Origin: Clostridiales bacterium
Lineage (GTDB): Bacteria > Bacillota > Clostridia > Oscillospirales > Oscillospiraceae
DNA length: 64,000 bases
Assembly: GCA_003150355.1 (NCBI GenBank)
Contig: QAMJ01000020.1
Coordinates: forward strand, 124,001-188,000
Direction of reading: 5' to 3'
Shown: in pieces, positions 25,269-33,948 of the stretch
Position numbering within the stretch: the stretch's first letter is position 1
Layout: every line of letters begins with the position of its first letter
Program-made: the position numbers and the translations under genes
Notes under the pieces: generated by a model
Told to the model about the DNA's origin: nothing
What the model saw: only the letters and a program-made list of their open reading frames with translations
The model's database searches: none

Positions 25269-26075
25269 GTGGATAATCAGGAAGTCAATGCTGCCATCAT
25301 AGAGGAGCCGGCAGTTTTATCCGAAAAAAGAGGGCATGTGATGCTCATCACTCTCAACCGTCCTAAGGCCGGCAACTCCGTCAATCCCGATCTCGCGTGG
25401 GGACTGGAGAATGCGCTTAACATGGCCGAGGCCGATCCGGAAGTCTTTGCGGTCGTCCTCACCGGTTCCGGCAGCAAGATATTCTGCGGCGGCATGGATC
25501 TCAAATATCTGGCTGCACACGGGAACCAGGGCGTCTACATAGGGGAGCACGGTCTTGCCGGCTTCATTGAACGCTGGTTCTCAAAGCCCATTATCTGCGC
25601 GGTGAACGGCGCGGCAATGGGCGGCGGTTGCGAGTTCGCGCTGGCCTGCGATCTTATTGTTGCTGCCGAGAATGCCAGATTCGGCCAACCAGAAGTCAAG
25701 CGCGGCATTCTCGCGGCGGGCGGCGGACCCATCCGTCTCATGCGCAGCGTGCCCAAGGCGATAGCGCTCGAGCTTCTGCTCACGGGCGATCCCATAAGCG
25801 CCCAGCGTGCGCTGGAGATTGGCCTTGTCAACAAGGTCGTTCCCGTCGAGGAGCTCATCCCCGCGGCGCTTGAGCTTGCCGAGCGCATCACCGTCAACGC
25901 GCCCATCGCGGTAAAGGGCACCAAGGAACTGGCGTACAAATCCGTCGATATGGACGTGAAGGAAGCCTTCGAACTCAGCGGCAAGATACGCGACCGCATC
26001 TATAAGAGCGAGGACTCCAAGGAAGGCCCGCGCGCCTTCGCCGAGAAACGTGCACCTGCCTGGAAGAACAGATAA
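25269..26075 (+). CDS. enoyl-CoA hydratase/isomerase (crotonase)
   Basis: A 268-residue crotonase. Start is GTG (25269) behind AAGGAGG; the frame upstream has no ribosome site. Oxyanion-hole segments K-I-F-C-G-G-M-D-L-K-Y and N-G-A-A-M-G-G-G-C-E-F are typical. The first catalytic Glu is kept in F-G-Q-P-E-V-K-R-G, and the second position shows A-L-E-L-L. This one therefore has the classical hydratase-like pair, in contrast to the crotonase at 19.1 kb. It resembles carnitinyl-CoA dehydratase-type (CaiD) enzymes. Last gene of the plus-strand CoA set. Confidence 0.9.
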   Translation: MDNQEVNAAIIEEPAVLSEKRGHVMLITLNRPKAGNSVNPDLAWGLENALNMAEADPEVFAVVLTGSGSKIFCGGMDLKYLAAHGNQGVYIGEHGLAGFIERWFSKPIICAVNGAAMGGGCEFALACDLIVAAENARFGQPEVKRGILAAGGGPIRLMRSVPKAIALELLLTGDPISAQRALEIGLVNKVVPVEELIPAALELAERITVNAPIAVKGTKELAYKSVDMDVKEAFELSGKIRDRIYKSEDSKEGPRAFAEKRAPAWKNR

Positions 26076-26098
26076 AATATCACATTATACGGCAGAGT

Positions 26099-26134
26099 CG
26101 ATGCCACGCTTGGTCGCGGGCATCGGCCTTTTTT
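26099..26134 (+). terminator. terminator of the plus-strand CoA unit
   Basis: CGATGCC (26099-26105) pairs with GGCATCG (26119-26125) around a GC-rich loop, followed by GCCTTTTTT. Confidence 0.7.
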
Positions 26135-26394
26135 GTCTCACGGAGCGTTCTCACCGCGAATCGGTATGTTTTTACTGACTCTAAGTCAATAGTTGTTGGG
26201 GTAGAGCGAAACGAAAAAATAGCAGCAAAGGTGTGGGCGGCGTGGTGCCCACGCCTTTGCTGTATAATAAAATGACCGCTTGAGACAGCATGATTTTTGC
26301 AAGAAAAAGTAAAAAATAGGCAGTATCGTTCCTTGAGACGGCAGCATACTGCTCCTAAGCTGAAAGCATCTTGAATAGAAAGAGAGTGCAAAAG

Positions 26395-26618
26395 ATGTTT
26401 TCAAAAGACCTATCCCCGTCCATCCTTCAGCTGTGTAGCAGCCGCGATCTCAGTTACGAGAAAGCCGCTTTATCTGCGGACTTGGATGCTATCCAGTGTG
26501 CCCGTACTGTAAACTGATTCTCGACCGGGAATACCTGCACTTCTGCGACCGCTGCGGGCAGGAGCTCGATTGGAAGGATTATTCCAATGCAATCATTATC
26601 TTTCCCAGCCGGTCATGA
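26395..26618 (+). pseudogene. remnant of small HTH / zinc-ribbon genes
   Basis: From ATG 26395 the frame reads M-F-S-K-D-L-S-P-S-I-L-Q-L-C, then L-S-Y-E-K-A-A-L-S-A-D-L, and stops at 26516. This looks like the start of a small clostridial HTH protein. In another frame the DNA reads C-P-Y-C-K-L-I-L-D-R-E-Y, then C-D-R-C-G-Q-E-L-D-W-K, a four-cysteine zinc ribbon ending at TGA 26618. Both are cut, as if two neighbouring genes were fused by deletion. The rest of 26136-26394 shows nothing identifiable. Confidence 0.45.
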
Positions 26619-26683
26619 AGCGCAGTGAAAGATCCTGTTCCTAAAAGTGGGGAAAAAATAATCCTGTGCCGTGTCTACTTTTC

Positions 26684-26806
26684 TTGACTACTGCCCTTCT
26701 GCACGTTGAGCGCGTGTCCTATACTGCATCCAATATCGCCATGGAACTGTCCGATATGCTCTATAACCCCGTGCGCTACGATCTGCACATGGAGCTGAAC
26801 AGATAA
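26684..26806 (+). other. short open frame, possible gene tail
   Basis: A 40-codon frame whose end reads V-E-R-V-S-Y-T-A-S-N-I-A-M-E-L-S-D-M-L-Y. Composition is protein-like and a terminator follows 24 bases later, but there is no ribosome site at the TTG. It is probably the tail of a deleted gene; family not recognised. Confidence 0.3.
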
Positions 26807-26824
26807 GCTGTTTCCCATAACTGC

Positions 26825-26862
26825 AAAAAAGTCCTGAAACCGTAAGGTTTCAGGACTTTTTC
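26825..26862. terminator. terminator similar to the tRNA-linked one
   Basis: AGTCCTGAAACC (26830-26841) pairs with GGTTTCAGGACT (26846-26857), with A-run before and TTTTT after. It matches 2649-2682 with a compensatory T-A to C-G change in the stem, and the following TCTGCACTT is also shared. Confidence 0.8.
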
Positions 26863-27055
26863 TGCACTTGTTGGATTAAACCAACAGGGGCAAAGCAGGA
26901 CTAAATGGTTTGCTGCTTGCTATTCACGGGCAACAAGTCCTCTCGGCAACTTGAACAATTTGCACCTTAATTATTTGTCTAATTTTTCGGAGATGCTTTA
27001 AGCAATGCTGCTCCGCTGATATGCTGATATTATATGGAAAGCAGGGAAATCTGTA

Positions 27056-27084
27056 TTGACAAAGCTGGTACAGTACAGTATACT
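27056..27084 (+). promoter_or_regulatory. strong promoter of the exopolysaccharide locus
   Basis: TTGACA at 27056-27061 and TATACT at 27079-27084 with exactly 17 bases between. A run of TA repeats follows to about 27099, then an untranslated leader of nearly 190 bases before the LCP gene. The leader contains an imperfect hairpin (about 27123-27152). Confidence 0.75.
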
Positions 27085-27288
27085 ATATATATATATATAA
27101 AGATGAGGGTATCAGGACTGCTGCAGTATCACTTACAGCGTCTGATGCAGCCCTACGAAATAGAAGACCGTTATAAAAGTAAAGCCTCTGTTTTACATAT
27201 AGAAAGCACGTAATTTGGCTGATGATGGTGCTGTTTCTGCTTGCACAAAGGAGCAGCTCTCGAATTGAGAAAAGGTGGATTTGTCAAA

Positions 27289-28293
27289 ATGAAACACCAC
27301 ACCAACAAGAAAAAACGACTGCTTTGGATCGTAACGGGCATCGTTTTAATATACTGCGCGATCCTGCTGGCCGCCCACCATATCGACCGGGGTCTTTCTC
27401 CAGATAATGACAGCAGCGGTTACGGAGATTTGACTGAGCGTTTTTCAGCCAAGTATTCCATAAATTATAAAGGAAAGGTTTACGAATACCGCGAAAAACA
27501 GCTGGTCAACATTCTGCTGCTGGGTATTGACTCCAGAAGCGACACGCAGTATTCAGACGGAAGATATGGAAGCCAGGCGGACTTCGTGATGCTGCTCTGT
27601 ATTGATAAACAGGAGAAGAGTATTACCCCAATCCATATTGACCGCGACACGATGACAGACGTACCGATATACGGTCCTTTTGGCGATCCGGCCGGAAGCA
27701 GAGTGATGCAGCTTTGTTTGGCTCAGGCATATGGAAGTGACATCGCGGAGGGAAGCAAAAACACAGAAAAAGCCGTATCGGATCTGTTGGCGGGCATCCC
27801 TATCGACTACTATGTGGCGATGTATTTGGACGGCATTTCCACATTCAATGATGCGCTGGGAGGCGTGACTGTGACGCTGGAAGATGACTTTTCTCAGCTT
27901 GATCCTGAAATGGTCAAAGGCAAAACGATCCGCCTTCAGGGAAAGCAGGCAGAAATATTCGTCCGCAATCGCCGTGATGTGTCTGACGGCACAAATGCCA
28001 TGAGAATGAGGCGTCAGCGGTTGTACATGGATGAAGCCCTTTCTTTGTTTCTGGAGCGCACGTCGTCAGATTTGGACTTCATTGGAAATCTCTACGATTC
28101 GATGAGCGGGGAACTGACAACAGATATGGAACGAGGCGTCCTTATCAACGAAGTATATAAATATAGCCGGTATACCTGCGGCGATATTTTGACATTGGCC
28201 GGAACTCACCGCATTGGAGACGATGGCTTTGTAGAATTTTATCCAGACGGGCAATCATTAAACACATTCATTTTAGATACATTTTTTGAATGA
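27289..28293 (+). CDS. LytR-CpsA-Psr (LCP) family glycopolymer ligase
   Basis: A 334-residue protein with a basic N-terminus, one membrane helix (about 11-29) and an extracellular LCP domain: N-I-L-L-L-G-I-D-S-R near 80, I-T-P-I-H-I-D-R-D-T-M-T-D-V near 120, and the R-N-R-R-D-V arginine cluster. LCP enzymes attach undecaprenyl-linked polymers to peptidoglycan. ATG at 27289 is chosen because AGGTGG precedes it; the TTG at 27241 has no clear site. First gene of the locus, it would anchor the exopolysaccharide to the wall. Confidence 0.9.
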   Translation: MKHHTNKKKRLLWIVTGIVLIYCAILLAAHHIDRGLSPDNDSSGYGDLTERFSAKYSINYKGKVYEYREKQLVNILLLGIDSRSDTQYSDGRYGSQADFVMLLCIDKQEKSITPIHIDRDTMTDVPIYGPFGDPAGSRVMQLCLAQAYGSDIAEGSKNTEKAVSDLLAGIPIDYYVAMYLDGISTFNDALGGVTVTLEDDFSQLDPEMVKGKTIRLQGKQAEIFVRNRRDVSDGTNAMRMRRQRLYMDEALSLFLERTSSDLDFIGNLYDSMSGELTTDMERGVLINEVYKYSRYTCGDILTLAGTHRIGDDGFVEFYPDGQSLNTFILDTFFE

Positions 28294-28319
28294 TTCGATT
28301 CAATGTAAGGAGGATTTAA

Positions 28320-29642
28320 ATGAAAAAAATTATTGCTTTGCTGACAGCCGGGCTTGTTCTCGTCGCAGCACTTTCCGGGTGCGCGGGGAAAACAGCGCAG
28401 AGTATGGACGGTGCGGCAATGCCGCAGACGCAGACGGGTGTGCAGACGCTCTCCTCAAAATCTGAGGAGCAGACGACTCTGGAGGATAACTATGAATTTT
28501 CTTCAGAGATTCTGGCTGAGCCCAACGACATTCGCTATACCGATGTCCCCGGTATGCCGACGCAGGATTTCGTTCTGTCGTTTGAAGATGTAAAGAACGA
28601 GAAAACCTATGACGTCACGGTGGAGGAACCAGATAAACTGACAAGCAACGCGCTGTCTGACATTTATAATTTTGTACAGACAGAGCAGTGCAAGCCCGTT
28701 CGCTACTTTGACGAAGAGGTACAGAAAGCGGTGGAGGAGCTGCTGCCCAATGGAGTCAGCGTGGATATCCTGCACATGACGGAGTTTATGCAGGTCCTCC
28801 TTGAAAAGACAGAGGATAAAAACAGCGATGCTAAAGCAACCGTAATTATTGACGCAGACTATGTCCCTAACCGTCTCGTGATCGTAATGATAGGAGACCG
28901 CCAGGCGTGCAAGGACGATCAGGATCTTGACGCGATCGAATGGACGCCGCTCAAGGCTTCCGTTACGGAAGTAGGGAAAATTGAATTCGTGCTTCCCGCG
29001 GAGCTCTTGGAAAAGGTGGAAGGCGACGACATCATCTTCTCTGTTCTAACAGACCGTATCGGGACCCATGGCGGAGTGATCCACTATAAAGATGGGGAGA
29101 TCATCATTACATATCCCAGCAAGACGGCTGAAGATACAGTCACTGTTCAGGATCCTGTTGGAGAAAGCGGAACAAAGCTTCCGGAGGATTTTAAGGTTAG
29201 CCATGTAGTGGAAACCGAGGCCATTAACAAAGAGGTCGCGGAAATGCGTTCGCAGCGGGCTGAGAAAAAAACATTTATCAGCTTCTATCCGCTTACAGCT
29301 CAGCGCGAGGCGCAGCTGCTTCTGCCCGACGGGTTTGATATGGATAGCCTGGTCACCTATGAAATCCTGAGCGTGGATTGCGTGAACTATAAACACACAT
29401 ACGGAGATGTGCTCGTTCGCTTCAGCTTTGCAACACCGTTTAAGGATGGCCAGACCATCGTAGCTATGCTTGGATTGGAGCGGGAAAATCGTACCAATAC
29501 CGACGGCTATGAATTAGACTGGGTCGCACTGCGCGCAGAAGTGAAAGATGGCTATGTTGATATTACCTTCCCGCAGGTCAGTTTGGAGGTCATGGAGGAG
29601 CACCCTGCACTGCTGGCTGTGCTGAGTGAGCCGTTGACCTGA
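28320..29642 (+). CDS. lipoprotein with duplicated extracellular domain
   Basis: A 440-residue secreted lipoprotein: M-K-K-I-I-A-L-L-T-A-G-L-V-L signal and lipobox L-S-G-C (Cys21). After a Gln/Ser/Thr-rich linker two domains of about 110 residues resemble each other (about 135-250 and 330-440). Both have a leucine-rich L-L-P-(N/D)-G start and end with a similar strand pattern (I-E-F-V-L-P-A-E-L-L-E-K-V and V-D-I-T-F-P-Q-V-S-L-E-V-M). No family recognised. AGGAGG precedes the ATG. Gene position suggests a role in polymer assembly or its display. Confidence 0.75.
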   Translation: MKKIIALLTAGLVLVAALSGCAGKTAQSMDGAAMPQTQTGVQTLSSKSEEQTTLEDNYEFSSEILAEPNDIRYTDVPGMPTQDFVLSFEDVKNEKTYDVTVEEPDKLTSNALSDIYNFVQTEQCKPVRYFDEEVQKAVEELLPNGVSVDILHMTEFMQVLLEKTEDKNSDAKATVIIDADYVPNRLVIVMIGDRQACKDDQDLDAIEWTPLKASVTEVGKIEFVLPAELLEKVEGDDIIFSVLTDRIGTHGGVIHYKDGEIIITYPSKTAEDTVTVQDPVGESGTKLPEDFKVSHVVETEAINKEVAEMRSQRAEKKTFISFYPLTAQREAQLLLPDGFDMDSLVTYEILSVDCVNYKHTYGDVLVRFSFATPFKDGQTIVAMLGLERENRTNTDGYELDWVALRAEVKDGYVDITFPQVSLEVMEEHPALLAVLSEPLT

Positions 29643-29688
29643 TAAAACAGATACGGCAGAGGGAGTCTGCCATGGGAAGGATACTTAA

Positions 29689-30516
29689 ATGGCTGAACAG
29701 AGAAACAATGATTTCCAAGAGAGCAGAACAGAGCGTGAAACACAAAAGCTTGCCGAGGCTATTTCTCGTTCCCTGATGATGGCGGAAAAAGCAATCGCCT
29801 CGAATCAGCGGTCTGAGAATGCCTCCGGTACAGGCATGGGCGGCAAGGAATCAGTTGAGCTTGTCTATCTGGTTTTATCCAAATTCAAGTATATTCTTCT
29901 TAGCGCTGTGCTGTGTGCTGTTCTTGTTGGAACATATGTGTTCTTTATTATGGATCCCGTGTATGCGGCAACTGCAAAGCTCTATATTATGGGGCAGGAC
30001 AGCAGCTCCATCCTTGCCGATCTTCAAATCGGCTCATACTTGACGAAGGATTATCAGGAGGCCTTTCAGACCTGGGAAGTCCATGAGATGGTGCGGGAGG
30101 AATTAAACCTCCCCTACACCTATAAGGACATGCAGGAGATGCTGACGGTAACAAACCCGTCCGACACGCGCGTTCTCTATATCACCGTCAAAAACACAGA
30201 CCCTAACTTGGCTACGAAGATGGCAAATTCCTATGCCAAGGCCGCGAAGAAATTCATTGTCGAAACAATGGATTCCGAGGAACCCAGCACTTTCTCTGTG
30301 GCACTGGTTCCCGGCACGGCTACAGGCATCAGCAGGACAAGCTATGTTGCGATCGGCTTGCTGGTGGGAACTGCGCTGGCAGTTCTGGTGATCTTATTGA
30401 AAGAGCTGCTTGATACTCGACCAAAGACTCCGGAGGATATTTCACAGTGCGCGGATATTCCTACTTTGGCAATTATACCGTCAACACCTCAGAATACAAA
30501 AAGAGCAAGAGGCTGA
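29689..30516 (+). CDS. polysaccharide co-polymerase CpsC/Wzz
   Basis: A 275-residue chain-length regulator. A hydrophilic N-terminus (about 1-55) is followed by TM1 (about 65-90), an extracellular part with the T-A-K-L-Y-I-M-G segment, and TM2 (about 222-243). A short cytoplasmic tail reads D-T-R-P-K-T-P-E-D-I and I-P-T-L-A-I-I-P. In Gram-positives CpsC activates the separate tyrosine kinase CpsD, which is the next gene after three bases. The longer-than-usual N-terminal extension is noted. Confidence 0.9.
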   Translation: MAEQRNNDFQESRTERETQKLAEAISRSLMMAEKAIASNQRSENASGTGMGGKESVELVYLVLSKFKYILLSAVLCAVLVGTYVFFIMDPVYAATAKLYIMGQDSSSILADLQIGSYLTKDYQEAFQTWEVHEMVREELNLPYTYKDMQEMLTVTNPSDTRVLYITVKNTDPNLATKMANSYAKAAKKFIVETMDSEEPSTFSVALVPGTATGISRTSYVAIGLLVGTALAVLVILLKELLDTRPKTPEDISQCADIPTLAIIPSTPQNTKRARG

Positions 30517-30519
30517 AGC

Positions 30520-31263
30520 ATGAACCAACTTGAAATTTCCAAATTCCCGACTCTTGAGTACGCCGCAAATGAAGCGTTCAATACGCTGTCAACCAGCTTG
30601 TTCTACTGTGGAACAGACATAAAAACCATCCTGATAACCAGCCGGTATGCAGTCGAGGGAAAGTCCTTTGTTTCTATGAACCTGATGCGGACACTGGCCA
30701 GCCTCAATAAGCGCGTAGTTTTACTGGATACCGATTTACGGCGCTCGGGAATCGTTGGCCGGTTTCGTATCCGTTTCGATACCAGCGCACCTATGGGCCT
30801 TGCTCAATACTTGGCCGGTATGTGCCAGATGAAAGATATATTATACGGAACAAACATTCCGAACGCCTATATGATCCCTATCGGGCGCGAGGTGAGCAGT
30901 TCCCTGCAGCTTTTGTCGAGCGAGCGTATGCCTGAGCTTATGGAGCAGCTCCGAAGCACCTTTGATGTTGTTCTGGTGGATTCCCCACCGGCAGGCGTCA
31001 TTGTAGATGCAGTGGAAATTGCGAAATACTGTGACGGAGCGCTGATCGTGGTTTCTTATAACCGAGGAAAGAAGCAGGAGATCGGCGACGTAAAGGCAGC
31101 GATCGAAAAAACGGGCTGCAAGGTATTGGGCGCGGTTCTGAACAATGTAGATTTTGATGCGTACAGCAACCGCAAATATTACTACAAGTCCGAACGCTAC
31201 ACTTATTATTACAAAAACCAATACAGCGTGCGCAGCAGCAAGAAAACTACTCAGAAAAAGTGA
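30520..31263 (+). CDS. capsular tyrosine kinase CpsD
   Basis: A 247-residue BY-kinase. Walker A is V-E-G-K-S (about 46-50; the usual first G is V), Walker A' L-L-D-T-D-L-R-R (about 68-75) and Walker B V-V-L-V-D-S-P-P (about 151-158). The C-terminus is a tyrosine cluster (Y-Y-Y-K-S-E-R-Y-T-Y-Y-Y) that should be autophosphorylated. It controls polymer length together with CpsC and is reversed by CpsB; all three genes are adjacent. Confidence 0.92.
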   Translation: MNQLEISKFPTLEYAANEAFNTLSTSLFYCGTDIKTILITSRYAVEGKSFVSMNLMRTLASLNKRVVLLDTDLRRSGIVGRFRIRFDTSAPMGLAQYLAGMCQMKDILYGTNIPNAYMIPIGREVSSSLQLLSSERMPELMEQLRSTFDVVLVDSPPAGVIVDAVEIAKYCDGALIVVSYNRGKKQEIGDVKAAIEKTGCKVLGAVLNNVDFDAYSNRKYYYKSERYTYYYKNQYSVRSSKKTTQKK

Positions 31264-31266
31264 AGC

Positions 31267-31971
31267 ATGGATAGGTTTGTCGATTTGCACCAGCATGTCC
31301 TCTGGGGGATAGATGACGGTCCAAAGAGCCGTAAGGAGATGATCGCTCTTCTGCAAAGAGATGCAGAGCAGGGCATCGGAATCGTCGCGGCGACATCTCA
31401 TGCTCTGCCGGGCGTGCGTCCTTTTGATATTGAGCTATATTGGCAGCGGCTTAAAGAAGCTCAGGCATATTGCTCCGATGAAAATCTTACGCTGCGCGTT
31501 ATCTCCGGGGCGGAGATCCGGTACACGCCGATGATGCTTTCCATGCTTTTAGATCATAAGCTCCCGACGCTGGGAGATTCCGAATATGTTCTCCTGGAGT
31601 TTTGGGAGAGGGTTGACCGGGATACATTTGAAGACGCAATCGGTCAGCTGTTCCGCCATGGCTTCCTTTCGGTTATTGCCCATGTGGAGCGTTACCGGCT
31701 GTTCTGGCAGGAGCTGTCTTTTTTGGAAGACATAAAAGAAAAGTACGATGTGTGCTATCAGATGGACTGTGGTTTCGCATTGGAGCGCAGACTATCCGCG
31801 TCTCTGCTCGCCCGCCGGCTTATTCAGAACCAAATTGTGGATATCTGGGCAACAGATGCCCACAACTTGACGACCCGCCCACCTAAAATGGCAGAGGCGT
31901 TCCAATTTTTCACGGAAAGAAAAAACATTAAGGCACTCAAAATGTTCGTCACGGAGGATCAGCTTGATTGA
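31267..31971 (+). CDS. PHP-type tyrosine phosphatase CpsB
   Basis: A 234-residue metal-dependent PHP phosphatase. Metal ligands are visible: D-L-H-Q-H near the N-terminus, G-A-E-I-R, V-I-A-H-V-E-R-Y in the middle and A-T-D-A-H-N near the end. It removes phosphate from CpsD. It starts three bases after cpsD and overlaps the next gene by eight bases. Confidence 0.92.
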   Translation: MDRFVDLHQHVLWGIDDGPKSRKEMIALLQRDAEQGIGIVAATSHALPGVRPFDIELYWQRLKEAQAYCSDENLTLRVISGAEIRYTPMMLSMLLDHKLPTLGDSEYVLLEFWERVDRDTFEDAIGQLFRHGFLSVIAHVERYRLFWQELSFLEDIKEKYDVCYQMDCGFALERRLSASLLARRLIQNQIVDIWATDAHNLTTRPPKMAEAFQFFTERKNIKALKMFVTEDQLD

Positions 31972-33160
31972 GGAGGGCTGTGCTACGGATACCCCAAGAA
32001 AGCGTATCCTGATCGTCAACAACAACATGCATATTGGAGGTGTCCAAAAGGCGCTGGTAAACCTGCTGAAGGAGATCGCCTCCGAATATAAAGTGACTCT
32101 GCTCCTCTTTTACAAAGGCGGAGAGTTGCTGCGGGATGTTCCGGAAAATGTACAGGTTATCACTGCGTGCAAGGCGCTTCGCGGCTGGGGAGCGACCCGG
32201 GAGGATGCTGCCGGGCTGCGGTTGCGGCTTTCAAGGGCGTTCTCCGCGGCAGTTACACGCATAGCCGGCCGCAAATGGATATGCAGGTTCCTGTTCCCGT
32301 TTCAGAAAAAGCTGAGAGGATACGATGTTGCCATTTCGTATCTCCACAGCGGAAATGACCACGTGTTTTACGGCGGATGCAATGAGTTCGTTCTGTATTG
32401 TACAGAAGCGGAAAAGAAAGTCAGCTTTCTCCACTGCGACTATGAAAAAATACACGCCGGTTCTCGATATAACGCAGATATCTATCAAAAGTTCGATGCG
32501 ATTGCGGCCTGTTCAGCCGGGTGCAAGGAGGCATTTTCGGCGGTATTCCCAGAGCTGGAACAAAAGGTTCAGGTCGTCCGCAACTGCCATGATTATGCGC
32601 AGCTCCGGCATGATGCTGCTCAAACCCCGGTAGCTTTATCAAAGGCTGCAGTGAATGTTCTGACCTTATCCCGATTCGGAAAGGAAAAAGGAGTCCTCCG
32701 TGGCATTCAGGCGGCAGCTGATTTGCAGAGAGCAGGAAAGCTATTGCACTATTATATTATCGGAACCGGTGTGGAGTATCCGCAGGCCACCGCGATGGTG
32801 AAGCGGCTCGGACTTGAAGCAAGTGTCACTCTTTTAGGAGAGATGCCCGATCCGTATGGCTATCTGAAAGCGGTGGATGTCCTGCTGATACCCTCTTTTT
32901 CTGAGGCAGCGCCGATGGTGATCGGCGAAGCGGCAAGTCTCGGCACACCGGTCCTGTCGACCAGGACTTCCTCGGCAGAGGAAATGATCGTCCGCCCGGG
33001 ATACGGCTGGGTCTGCGATAACACGCAGGCGGGAATAACGGAGGGCTTAGGGCGGCTTCTTGTAAACCCCGAAATTCTGAGAGACCAGCGTGAAAGTATG
33101 AAACAGATGGTGTTTACAAACTCGGATGCAATCGACGGGTTCAGGCACCTGATTTCGTGA
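31964..33160 (+). CDS. GT4-family glycosyltransferase
   Basis: A 398-residue GT-B enzyme. The N-terminal domain has M-H-I-G-G-V-Q-K-A-L-V-N-L-L. The C-terminal donor domain has L-S-R-F-G-K-E-K-G, Y-I-I-G-T-G-V-E-Y and the E-A-A-P-M-V-I-G-E-A-A-S-L-G-T-P-V motif. It transfers a nucleotide-activated sugar to the growing lipid-linked repeat unit. Sugar not deducible. Overlaps cpsB and the following gene. Confidence 0.88.
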   Translation: MIEEGCATDTPRKRILIVNNNMHIGGVQKALVNLLKEIASEYKVTLLLFYKGGELLRDVPENVQVITACKALRGWGATREDAAGLRLRLSRAFSAAVTRIAGRKWICRFLFPFQKKLRGYDVAISYLHSGNDHVFYGGCNEFVLYCTEAEKKVSFLHCDYEKIHAGSRYNADIYQKFDAIAACSAGCKEAFSAVFPELEQKVQVVRNCHDYAQLRHDAAQTPVALSKAAVNVLTLSRFGKEKGVLRGIQAAADLQRAGKLLHYYIIGTGVEYPQATAMVKRLGLEASVTLLGEMPDPYGYLKAVDVLLIPSFSEAAPMVIGEAASLGTPVLSTRTSSAEEMIVRPGYGWVCDNTQAGITEGLGRLLVNPEILRDQRESMKQMVFTNSDAIDGFRHLIS

Positions 33161-33933
33161 TCCGGCAAAATGTGCAGAGAAAAGCGAATCATTTTATGAT
33201 CATTCGAAGAACGCAAAATAAGTTTGGCATAAAAAAAGATGGAGCTTGGCAGAAAAAGCAATTTTCGATTTGGGAGTTCTTTCTTCTGCTGCTTTCAAAG
33301 GCCCCGTATATAGTTTTGGCGGCACTTCTCGGAGCAGGCCTGTCTCTGTGTTATTTCAAAATGATGGTTCCGCCGCGCTATACCGCGACTGCCAAACTCT
33401 ATATTACAGGGCAGGAAACCCTCAATTTAAAGCTGCTGTCTATCCGAACCGGGACTCTCCTGACAGTTGACTATCAGGAAGTTTTCAAGACCTGGGAGGT
33501 CCAGGAGAACGCTGCGGATTTCCTTGGCTCGGAGAGTCAGCTCCTCCGGCCTGAGCAGGTGGAGGTCAGCAACCCGGTGGGGACCCGGGTGCTGTATATC
33601 AGCTATACCAGCGAAGATCCCAATGCGGCAGCAGAAGCTGCAAACGCCTATGCGCAGGCAGGCCGGGAGTTTATGTTTGCGGCGATGGACATTCCGCAGC
33701 CGGTCTTGTTTTCGGCGGCGGTCCCGCCCAGCGAAAGCTCCGGCATGGGGCAAAAAGGCTTTGCGGCCATGGGCTTTATTTTGGGGACGGCCTTAGCTGT
33801 ATGTGTAATATTTCTGAAGTTCACATTTGATGACCGTCCGCGAAAACCGCAGGACATTGAAGTATCAGCCGGAATCCCCACATTGGCGATCGTCCCCAAG
33901 TCAAAGGTGTCGTCCGGCGCTAAAATGATATAG
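33157..33933 (+). CDS. second CpsC/Wzz-like co-polymerase
   Basis: A 258-residue homologue of the protein at 29.7 kb. It has the same T-A-K-L-Y-I-T-G motif after TM1, Y-Q-E-V-F-K-T-W-E-V-Q-E, a second helix near 205-225 and the tail D-D-R-P-R-K-P-Q-D-I. It overlaps the glycosyltransferase by GTGA. No second kinase is present, so it may share CpsD, oppose the first CpsC, or set a second length class. Confidence 0.85.
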   Translation: MIRQNVQRKANHFMIIRRTQNKFGIKKDGAWQKKQFSIWEFFLLLLSKAPYIVLAALLGAGLSLCYFKMMVPPRYTATAKLYITGQETLNLKLLSIRTGTLLTVDYQEVFKTWEVQENAADFLGSESQLLRPEQVEVSNPVGTRVLYISYTSEDPNAAAEAANAYAQAGREFMFAAMDIPQPVLFSAAVPPSESSGMGQKGFAAMGFILGTALAVCVIFLKFTFDDRPRKPQDIEVSAGIPTLAIVPKSKVSSGAKMI

Positions 33934-33948
33934 GCATAGGAGAGGAAC

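Noticed and set aside
26830..26862. The second copy of the tRNA-linked terminator as the right att end of the island
   Set aside because: No tRNA-like bases (TTCAAAT or CCCCGCAACCA) accompany it, and similarity ends soon after the hairpin. It cannot be called an att site.
27079..27099. TA-repeat tract as a phase-variable switch of the polysaccharide promoter
   Set aside because: The tract is short and lies downstream of the -10, leaving the 17-base spacer untouched. Nothing in one sequence shows variation.
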